A stretch of 6,028 bases of DNA, taken from positions 1-6,028 of the forward strand of contig CAMOVS010000090.1 in NCBI GenBank assembly GCA_946627575.1, given 5' to 3'. Positions 1-5,161 of the stretch are shown in pieces. The stretch comes from an uncultured Lachnospiraceae bacterium (GTDB lineage: Bacteria > Bacillota > Clostridia > Lachnospirales > Lachnospiraceae). The translations under genes and the position numbers were made by a program. Numbering within the stretch: the stretch's first letter is position 1; every line of letters starts with the position of its first letter. A model generated the notes under the pieces. The model saw only the letters and a list, made by a program, of their open reading frames with translations, ran no database searches and was not told the origin of the DNA.

Positions 1-2
1 TA

Positions 3-659
3 GCCAATGATGATGTGGATGTTGTATTCTGCGTACCTGCTATCGATGTTACTACAGCTGTTAAGGCAGCGGAGGGTACCAAGATCGCAATCGGCGGACA
101 GAACATTTATTTTGAGGATGCCGGCGCATATACCGGAGAGACATCCCCGGGCATGCTTAAGGAAGCAGGAGCTACTTTCGTTATTCTTGGCCATTCTGAG
201 AGAAGAGGCTACTTTGGTGAGACCGATGAAGATGTGAATAAGAAGATGCTCAAGGCTTATGAGTATGGCCTGACTCCCATCATGTGTGTAGGTGAGCTCC
301 TGGAAGAGAGAGAGCAGGGAATCACCATCGAGGTGGTACGCAAGCAGGTTAAGGTTGGTTTCCAGAACATCACAGCAGATCAGGCCAAGACCGCTGTCAT
401 CGCTTATGAGCCGGTATGGGCTATCGGAACCGGTAAGACCGCTTCCACCGAGCAGGCTCAGGAAGTATGTAAGGCTATCCGCGAGTGTATCGCTGAGATC
501 TATGATCAGGCAACAGCTGACGCCATCCGCATCCAGTACGGCGGATCTGTTAACGGCAAGACCGCTCCCGACCTCTTTGCTCAGCCTGATATCGACGGCG
601 GCCTGGTAGGCGGCGCTTCCCTCAAGGAAGACTTTGGTGCGATCGTTAATTACAAATAA
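3..659 (+). CDS. tpiA: Triose-phosphate isomerase, 5'-truncated by window edge
   Basis: This cytoplasmic enzyme interconverts dihydroxyacetone phosphate and glyceraldehyde 3-phosphate in glycolysis and gluconeogenesis. The reading frame is open from the window edge, with its first whole codon at base 3, and gives 218 residues. The family is about 250 residues long, so roughly 31 N-terminal residues, including the conserved Asn/Lys pair of the active site, lie outside. Visible family signatures are the electrophilic histidine in GHSERR (fragment residue 64, equivalent to the classical His95), the catalytic base glutamate in [12 protein letters not shown] (residue 136) with the flexible phosphate-gripping loop after it, and the phosphate-binding IQYGGSV and GLVGGASL segments near the C-terminus. 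Lysine is coded almost only by AAG (the final codon is the exception), consistent with high expression. gpmI starts 21 bases downstream, so the two are almost certainly co-transcribed. The GTG at base 15 is internal and not a start. Confidence 0.97.
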   Translation, partial: ANDDVDVVFCVPAIDVTTAVKAAEGTKIAIGGQNIYFEDAGAYTGETSPGMLKEAGATFVILGHSERRGYFGETDEDVNKKMLKAYEYGLTPIMCVGELLEEREQGITIEVVRKQVKVGFQNITADQAKTAVIAYEPVWAIGTGKTASTEQAQEVCKAIRECIAEIYDQATADAIRIQYGGSVNGKTAPDLFAQPDIDGGLVGGASLKEDFGAIVNYK

Positions 660-680
660 TTATTGGGAGATATAGATTAT

Positions 681-2222
681 ATGGCGAAACCAACATTATT
701 ATTGATATTAGATGGCTTTGGCCTTAATGACAGACAGGATGGCAATGCGGCTTATCTGGCTAAGACGCCTAACATTGACCGCCTTAAGGTAGATTATCCC
801 TTCGTCAAAGGTTATGCCAGCGGTCTTGATGTAGGACTTCCCGATGGACAGATGGGTAACTCCGAGGTTGGCCACCTCAATATGGGTGCCGGCCGGATCG
901 TCTATCAGGAGCTTACCAGAATCACCAAGTCCATCCAGGACGGAGACTTCTTTGAGAATGAAGGCCTTCTTGCTGCTATTGATAATTGCAAGAAGAATAA
1001 TTCTACCCTTCATCTCTGGGGCCTTCTTTCTGACGGAGGTGTACACAGCCACAATACCCATCTCTATGGCATTCTGGAGCTGGCGAAGAGGAAGGGCCTG
1101 ACTGATGTATGTGTTCACTGCTTCCTGGATGGCCGTGATACCCCTCCGGCTTCCGGCAAGGGATACATCGAGCAGCTTATTGCCAAGATGGAAGAGATCG
1201 GCGTGGGCAAGGTAGCAACCATCGAGGGACGCTATTATGCTATGGATCGTGACAATCGCTGGGAGCGTGTGGAGAAGGCTTATGCAGCCCTTGTTTATGG
1301 TGAGGGCGTGGAAGAGACGGATCCTATCGAGGCCATGGACCATTCTTACGGAAATGATGTAACAGACGAGTTCGTTCTTCCTACCGTGATCAAGGAGAAT
1401 GGAAAACCGGTGGGTCTTGTGAAAGCCAACGATTCCGTAATCTTCTTTAATTTCCGCCCGGACCGGGCCAGGGAGATCACAAGAGCCTTCTGTGATCCCG
1501 ACTTTACCGGATTTGAAAGGAAGAATGGCTTCTTCCCCACAACCTATGTGACATTTACAGACTATGATCCCACTATACCCAACAAGATCGTAGCTTTTAA
1601 GAAGAATGAGATTACCAATACTTTTGGTGAGTTCCTGGCTAAGAATCATCTCAAGCAGCTTCGTCTGGCTGAGACGGAGAAATACGCTCACGTGACCTTC
1701 TTCTTTAATGGCGGAGTAGAAGTCCCCAACGAAGGAGAGGAAAGGATTCTTGTCAAGTCTCCTTCCGTAGCCACCTATGACCTGCAGCCGGAGATGAGCG
1801 CCCCGGAAGTAGGGGAGAAACTGGTAGAAGCTATCCGGTCCGGCAAGTATGATGTTATCATCTGCAACTTTGCCAATCCTGATATGGTTGGCCATACAGG
1901 AGTTCTGGATGCAGCCATCAAGGCCGTTGAGACGGTGGATACCTGCGTGGGCAATGCTGTCAGGGCTTTGGAAGAGGTTGGCGGACAGGGATTCCTCTGT
2001 GCGGATCACGGAAACTGTGAGCAGCTGGTAGACTATGTCACCGGTGCTCCCCATACCGCCCATACCACCAATCCGGTTCCCTTTATCCTCCTTAATTATG
2101 ATAAGGATTACACCCTTAAAGAGGGAGGCTGCCTGGCAGATATTGCTCCGACCCTGATTGATATGATGGGTATGGAGAAGCCGGCAGAGATGACCGGAGA
2201 ATCTCTTCTGATTAAGAAATAA
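681..2222 (+). CDS. gpmI: 2,3-bisphosphoglycerate-independent phosphoglycerate mutase
   Basis: This cytoplasmic, manganese-dependent alkaline-phosphatase-superfamily enzyme converts 3-phosphoglycerate to 2-phosphoglycerate through a phosphoserine intermediate. The 513-residue product has the normal family length. Visible residues: Asp11 in LDGFG; the nucleophile Ser61 in GNSEVGHLNMGAGR; HSHNTH at 122-127; DGRDTPP at 150-156; Arg184 and Arg190; the substrate-binding NFRPDRAR at 257-264; Lys334; and the metal ligands Asp401 and His405 (NPDMVGHTG), Asp442 and His443 (ADHGNCE) and His461 (PHTAHTTNP). All expected catalytic and metal positions are present. I chose the ATG at 681 because GGGAGA at 665-670 sits in front of it and because family proteins begin close to the LDGFG motif. 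An upstream in-frame TTG at 663 overlaps this ribosome binding site. The gene follows tpiA by 21 bases and is followed by a strong terminator, so it appears to close the glycolytic operon. Confidence 0.98.
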   Translation: MAKPTLLLILDGFGLNDRQDGNAAYLAKTPNIDRLKVDYPFVKGYASGLDVGLPDGQMGNSEVGHLNMGAGRIVYQELTRITKSIQDGDFFENEGLLAAIDNCKKNNSTLHLWGLLSDGGVHSHNTHLYGILELAKRKGLTDVCVHCFLDGRDTPPASGKGYIEQLIAKMEEIGVGKVATIEGRYYAMDRDNRWERVEKAYAALVYGEGVEETDPIEAMDHSYGNDVTDEFVLPTVIKENGKPVGLVKANDSVIFFNFRPDRAREITRAFCDPDFTGFERKNGFFPTTYVTFTDYDPTIPNKIVAFKKNEITNTFGEFLAKNHLKQLRLAETEKYAHVTFFFNGGVEVPNEGEERILVKSPSVATYDLQPEMSAPEVGEKLVEAIRSGKYDVIICNFANPDMVGHTGVLDAAIKAVETVDTCVGNAVRALEEVGGQGFLCADHGNCEQLVDYVTGAPHTAHTTNPVPFILLNYDKDYTLKEGGCLADIAPTLIDMMGMEKPAEMTGESLLIKK

Positions 2223-2244
2223 GAGGAGAATAGCAACGACGACG

Positions 2245-2291
2245 ATAAGGCGCAGGATTTTCGCCCTGCGCCTTATTCGATTGATTTTTTT
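2245..2291 (+). terminator. Intrinsic terminator after gpmI
   Basis: A perfect 12-base-pair inverted repeat (left arm 2245-2256, right arm 2265-2276, GC-rich centre GGCGCAGG/CCTGCGCC) encloses an 8-base loop. It is followed after 8 bases by a run of seven T residues at 2285-2291. It starts 22 bases after the gpmI stop codon. The stem is strong. The T-run is set slightly further from the stem than in a textbook terminator, which may lower efficiency. Confidence 0.85.
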
Positions 2292-2309
2292 CAGAATAAT
2301 GCTTATACT
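2281..2309 (+). promoter_or_regulatory. Predicted sigma-A promoter for the methionine aminopeptidase gene
   Basis: TTGATT at 2281-2286 (4 of 6 matches to TTGACA) and TATACT at 2304-2309 (5 of 6 matches to TATAAT) are separated by exactly 17 bases. The predicted start of transcription is near 2316, about 164 bases before the GTG of the downstream gene. The -35 element and spacer include the T-run of the preceding terminator, so the same bases appear to end one transcription unit and begin the next. Confidence 0.65.
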
Positions 2310-2315
2310 ATTACT

Positions 2316-2479
2316 GCGATATTCATGGGGAGCATATAGAGATTATGTAAGACTTTTCCTTTGATTCGTTGGTCATGATGATGCCAGGCTCGGCTTATCC
2401 ATAGCGCCTGTCATTATCCTGATCCTGACATGATCATGACTAATGACAAGTAGAATAAGAGACCGGAGGAACCTTTTTT
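2316..2479 (+). promoter_or_regulatory. Untranslated leader of map, no known RNA family recognised
   Basis: The stretch between the predicted transcription start and the GTG at 2480 has no credible gene, only very short ATG frames of up to 8 codons without a ribosome binding site. It holds inverted repeats: TGTCATTA at 2409-2416 with TAATGACA at 2441-2448, GTCATGAT at 2372-2379 with ATCATGAC at 2433-2440, and a 10-base palindrome CATGATCATG at 2429-2438. The first two pairings cross each other, so they could not form together except as a pseudoknot. It ends with GGAGGA at 2465-2470, nine bases before the GTG. I do not recognise a riboswitch or T-box. The structure may be chance. Confidence 0.3.
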
Positions 2480-3349
2480 GTGAAAATCGGAAGAAATGAC
2501 AAGTGCTGGTGTGGCAGCGGCAGAAAGTACAAACAGTGCCACATGTCCTTTGACAATCGTATACGGGATTATAGGAACCGGGGGTATGACGTACCTAATC
2601 ACGCCATGATCCGGACGGCAGAGCAGATCGAAGGAATCCGGGAAGCCGGAAAGAGAAATACGATGGTACTGGATTATATAACACCCTTTGTAAAAGAAGG
2701 AGTGACTACACAGGAACTGGATGAGCGGATCGAAGCCTTCACGAGAGAGATTGGCGGCATACCTGCCTGCCTTGGCTACCAGGGCTATCCAAAGAGTGTC
2801 TGCACTTCCGTGGATGATGTAGTGTGTCACGGTATTCCCGATGAACACCAGGTGTTGAAAAGCGGTGATATCGTTAATGTGGATTGTACGACAATTTATA
2901 ATGGTTACTTCGGAGACGCTTCCAGGATGTTTTGTATCGGGGATGTGTCAGAGGAGAAGAAGAGACTGGTGAAGGTGACCAAAGAGTGCCTTGACCTGGC
3001 CGTAGAAGCCACCAGACCCTGGGGGACCATGGGAGATATGGGCTATGTCTGCAACAAGCATGCGGTGGACAATGGCTATACGGTCGTCCGGGAGATTGGT
3101 GGTCACGGCTGCGGAGTGCGATTCCATGAGGATCCCTGGGTTAATCACATCGGGCTGCCGGATGAAGGCATCGTCTTTGTGCCGGGCATGACATTTACCA
3201 TTGAGCCCATGGTCAATATGGGGGCGCCGGATGTCTATGAAGATGAAAATGACGGCTGGACCGTCCGCACTTTAGATGGGAAGCCTTCCGCCCAATGGGA
3301 GTACCTGCTTTTGGTAACGGAAGATGGTGTAGAGATATTGTCTCACTGA
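2480..3349 (+). CDS. map: Type I methionine aminopeptidase with N-terminal SEC-C zinc motif
   Basis: This cytoplasmic metalloprotease removes the initiator methionine from new proteins. The 289-residue product has two parts. Residues 8-21 form a SEC-C motif, with Cys9, Cys11, Cys20 and His21 in the CxC-x8-CH pattern that binds zinc in the SecA C-terminus. Residues 42-289 form the pita-bread peptidase domain. It keeps the catalytic His117 (VVCHGIPD) and all five metal ligands: Asp135 (NVDCT), Asp146 (GDASR), His209 (GGHGCG), Glu242 (FTIEPM) and Glu274 (QWEYLL). His216 in RFHEDP is also present. The GTG start is supported by GGAGGA at 2465-2470, by the SEC-C motif beginning just after it, and by the lack of an in-frame ATG before the motif. 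SEC-C-bearing aminopeptidases are known in clostridia. A role for the motif in ribosome or translocase contact is inference. It has its own promoter and may be co-transcribed with the lipoprotein gene 57 bases downstream. Confidence 0.95.
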   Translation: MKIGRNDKCWCGSGRKYKQCHMSFDNRIRDYRNRGYDVPNHAMIRTAEQIEGIREAGKRNTMVLDYITPFVKEGVTTQELDERIEAFTREIGGIPACLGYQGYPKSVCTSVDDVVCHGIPDEHQVLKSGDIVNVDCTTIYNGYFGDASRMFCIGDVSEEKKRLVKVTKECLDLAVEATRPWGTMGDMGYVCNKHAVDNGYTVVREIGGHGCGVRFHEDPWVNHIGLPDEGIVFVPGMTFTIEPMVNMGAPDVYEDENDGWTVRTLDGKPSAQWEYLLLVTEDGVEILSH

Positions 3350-3406
3350 TAGCTGTTGATTCTTACATCTTAATATTTGTTATTAATAATCAGGAGGAAA
3401 ACTTTT

Positions 3407-4666
3407 ATGAAAAGATTTACCGCAGCTTTACTTGCTCTGCTGCTGGCCATGTCCTTGGCCGGATGTGGATTATCCCGTAAAAAAGCGGAATCGTCTACGG
3501 AGAGCAAGGAGAGCCAGGAAAAAGTGGAGAACAGCAACCTCAAGGCAGGTTTTCTCTTTTCCGGGGACAGCGAAGCCACCTCTACCATAGCCCGCAAGAA
3601 TGATATCGAGAAGATGCAGGGGGCGACTGGACTTACAGACAGCCAGATTATAACGGTAGAGAATGTCAAGAAGGATAATATCGGCAAGAAGGTTAAAGAG
3701 TTGGTGGATCAGGGATGCAGCATTATTTTCTGTACGGACTGTGACCTGGAGGGCAAGACCATAAAATGTGCAGCCAAATATCCTGATGTGGTTTTCTGCC
3801 AGGAAGGCGGTAGAAAAGCTGACGAGAGCGGCCAGTCCAACTATTATACCTACAATACCCGGATGTTTGAGGCTTATCATGTGGGCGGTCTGGTAGCCGG
3901 AAAGAAACTGGTAGAACGCCTGAATAACGGAAAGGCAGAGCCCTACAGCTTTCAGGTGGGTTTTGTAGCCGATAAAAAGAGCCCGGAAGCGATCAGCTGT
4001 GCCATGGCCTTTTTCCTGGGCATTAAAAGATCCTATTCCAGGGCGCAGATGTATATCCGCTATGTTGGAAGTGAAGGCGTCTACGATGATGACGGCAAGG
4101 AAGCAAAACAGCTGGCCCTGGCCGGTGTGTCTGTCATGGGTGAATATACTTCGACCACTGCCGTAGCCGCTGTATGTGCGGAGAATGATATCCCTGTGGT
4201 TGGCAGAGATCTGGGTATGCTGGATGTGGCACCCAAGGACGCACTGACCTCGGTTCTTTCTGACTGGAGCATGTATTATACCTACGCCATTGACCAGCTT
4301 GACAAGGGTCAGCCCATCGATAAGGACTGGTCTGCCGGCTATGCGGAGGGAGCCAATATCATTTCCCAGCTTAATGATCAGTATATTGCTGCGGAGACAG
4401 TATATGACGTAGCCGATCTTGAGAAGAATATACGGGCCGGGAAAGCCAAGATCTTCAACACTCAGAATTTCACCATAGGAGAGCAGAAACTGGAAGACCT
4501 TGTTAAGGCTGATAAGGAATACTCACACTTTAAGCCCTACGTCAAGGGCGGTCAGTACATGGAGTGTAAAGAGCATTCGGCTCCGGAGTGGGACGTCCTC
4601 ATTGACGGGTCGGAAGTGAGTGACTATGATTACATCAGGGCTCAGGAAGCAGAAAGCCAGTATTGA
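3407..4666 (+). CDS. BMP/PnrA-family substrate-binding lipoprotein
   Basis: This is a predicted membrane-anchored extracytoplasmic binding protein of 419 residues. Residues 1-19 are a lipoprotein signal peptide (KR, then a leucine/alanine core, lipobox LAGC) with Cys20 as the lipidation site. A hydrophilic Ser/Glu/Lys linker spans about 24-43. The two-lobed BMP domain runs from about 45 to 360. Family signs are YNTRMFEAYHVGGLVAGK at 149-166, QVGFVADKKSPEAISCAMAF at 183-202, an AGVSVMGEYTSTTAVAA segment at 239-255 and VAPKDALTSVLSDWSMYYT at 274-292. Family members such as PnrA bind purine nucleosides and usually serve a NupABC-type ABC transporter. No such transporter genes lie in this window, so the ligand is unknown. 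Eight cysteines remain after lipidation, five of them within 104-131, which is unusual for an exported protein. ATG 3407 is chosen for AGGAGG at 3392-3397 and for the signal peptide. An in-frame TTG at 3377 lies upstream of that site and is rejected. Confidence 0.88.
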   Translation: MKRFTAALLALLLAMSLAGCGLSRKKAESSTESKESQEKVENSNLKAGFLFSGDSEATSTIARKNDIEKMQGATGLTDSQIITVENVKKDNIGKKVKELVDQGCSIIFCTDCDLEGKTIKCAAKYPDVVFCQEGGRKADESGQSNYYTYNTRMFEAYHVGGLVAGKKLVERLNNGKAEPYSFQVGFVADKKSPEAISCAMAFFLGIKRSYSRAQMYIRYVGSEGVYDDDGKEAKQLALAGVSVMGEYTSTTAVAAVCAENDIPVVGRDLGMLDVAPKDALTSVLSDWSMYYTYAIDQLDKGQPIDKDWSAGYAEGANIISQLNDQYIAAETVYDVADLEKNIRAGKAKIFNTQNFTIGEQKLEDLVKADKEYSHFKPYVKGGQYMECKEHSAPEWDVLIDGSEVSDYDYIRAQEAESQY

Positions 4667-4727
4667 CAGCCGCCAATGGAATCATCGGTAAACAGCGGCG
4701 GAAAGCCGGCGGGAGCTAAAGATTTCC
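4667..4727 (+). other. Intergenic stretch between lipoprotein gene and secG promoter
   Basis: No gene is seen here. The stretch is GC-rich with several short complementary GCCGCC and GGCGG blocks (4669-4674, 4697-4701, 4708-4712) that could pair only over five bases. No T-run follows directly, so I do not call a terminator. Transcripts of the lipoprotein gene may therefore continue into secG. Confidence 0.4.
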
Positions 4728-4756
4728 TTGATTTTTTATCTTGCCTGTGCTATAGT
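4728..4756 (+). promoter_or_regulatory. Predicted sigma-A promoter for secG
   Basis: TTGATT at 4728-4733 and TATAGT at 4751-4756 are separated by 17 bases, and TGC directly before the -10 element forms an extended -10 (TGN). Transcription would start near 4763, leaving a leader of about 45 bases before the secG start. The -35 region shares the ten bases TTGATTTTTT with the promoter at 2281. Confidence 0.7.
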
Positions 4757-4793
4757 TGTAAAGATTTGTGCGTAACAAATATGTAATAAACCT

Positions 4794-4802
4794 GGGAGGT
4801 GA
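4794..4802 (+). promoter_or_regulatory. Ribosome binding site of secG, overlapping a false GTG start
   Basis: GGGAGGTGA is a near-complete complement of the 16S rRNA 3' end. Its own GTG at 4799-4801 is in the secG frame and could be picked as the start, but a start codon cannot lie inside its own binding site. The TTG at 4808, eight bases after GGAGG, is the better start. Confidence 0.8.
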
Positions 4803-4807
4803 CACTG

Positions 4808-5044
4808 TTGTTAAGAACAGTATTGACCGTTTGTTTTATGATCGTGTGCATTGCATTGATGGTGGTAGTATTGATGCAGGAAAGTAAAGATTCCGGTTTG
4901 GGATCTCTTAGCGGAGAAGTAGACAGCTATGTCCGCAAGAACAAGGGACGTACCAGGGAAGGACAGCTTGTCCGGATCACAACCGTATTAGGAATCATCT
5001 TCTTTGTTCTGGCGATCGTTCTGAATCTGAAAGCATTTGCCTGA
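4808..5044 (+). CDS. secG: Preprotein translocase subunit SecG
   Basis: SecG is the small membrane subunit of the SecYEG protein-export channel. It is thought to help SecA-driven translocation by changing its membrane state during the cycle. Starting at the TTG at 4808 the product has 78 residues, normal for the family. It has two membrane segments, about residues 4-23 and 57-74, joined by a glycine-containing polar loop. The loop carries the family pattern VVLMQESKDSGLGSLSG (19-36, matching the usual VLLQ-x-GK-x-GLG form) and a basic stretch RKNKGR. The start was chosen from the position of the strong ribosome binding site at 4794-4802. A CTG at 4805 is less likely. It has its own promoter (4728-4756) and terminator (5087-5116). 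rnr follows 117 bases on, an arrangement common in Firmicutes, where smpB often comes next. Confidence 0.93.
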   Translation: MLRTVLTVCFMIVCIALMVVVLMQESKDSGLGSLSGEVDSYVRKNKGRTREGQLVRITTVLGIIFFVLAIVLNLKAFA

Positions 5045-5086
5045 CAGGAATCGAGAGAAGAACCGATCGTATCATAAGCAGACAGC

Positions 5087-5116
5087 AGGCCGCCTCTGAA
5101 TTGAGGCGGCCTTTCT
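5087..5116 (+). terminator. Intrinsic terminator after secG
   Basis: A perfect 10-base-pair stem (AGGCCGCCTC at 5087-5096 with GAGGCGGCCT at 5103-5112) encloses a 6-base loop and runs straight into the short T-rich tail TTTCTATT. The tail is imperfect, so some read-through into rnr is plausible. No strong separate promoter for rnr was found. Confidence 0.85.
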
Positions 5117-5160
5117 ATTAAGAGAATTATTATTAAGAGAATAATTATTAAGAGAAGTAT
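5116..5160 (+). repeat. Three tandem copies of a 15-base AT-rich unit
   Basis: Units at 5116-5130, 5131-5145 and 5146-5160 each begin with the same eleven bases, TATTAAGAGAA, and differ only in the last four (TTAT, TAAT, GTAT). The array fills the entire space between the secG terminator and the rnr start codon. The third copy supplies the only candidate ribosome binding site for rnr. Confidence 0.9.
5151..5157 (+). promoter_or_regulatory. Weak ribosome binding site of rnr
   Basis: AGAGAAG lies four bases before the ATG at 5162. It is a poor match to AGGAGG and is closer to the start than those of the neighbouring genes, suggesting modest translation of rnr or dependence on an unstructured AU-rich leader. 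Confidence 0.5.
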
Positions 5161-5161
5161 T

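Noticed and set aside
708..2063. Long open frame (451 codons) on the minus strand opposite gpmI
   Set aside because: It lies wholly inside a gene with all catalytic motifs intact, its translation resembles no family I know, and long antisense frames are a common by-product of biased codon use.
2223..2228. GAGGAG directly after the gpmI stop codon, like a ribosome binding site
   Set aside because: No start codon with an open frame follows at a suitable distance; the terminator hairpin begins at 2245.
2375..2401. Possible short leader peptide in the map leader (ATG ATG ATG, 8 codons)
   Set aside because: No ribosome binding site precedes it, there is no run of a single regulatory amino acid, and no attenuator hairpin follows.
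2414..2848. Minus-strand frame of 144 codons overlapping the start of map and its leader
   Set aside because: It overlaps the conserved SEC-C and peptidase coding region and has no family signature.
3356..3390. Possible promoter between map and the lipoprotein gene (TTGATT with AT-rich bases around 3380-3390)
   Set aside because: No -10 element lies at 16-18 bases; the nearest (TATTAA at 3381) needs a 19-base spacer and would place the transcript start on the ribosome binding site.
4669..4712. GC-rich complementary blocks after the lipoprotein gene as a terminator
   Set aside because: The possible stems are only five base pairs, compete with one another, and are not followed by a T-run.
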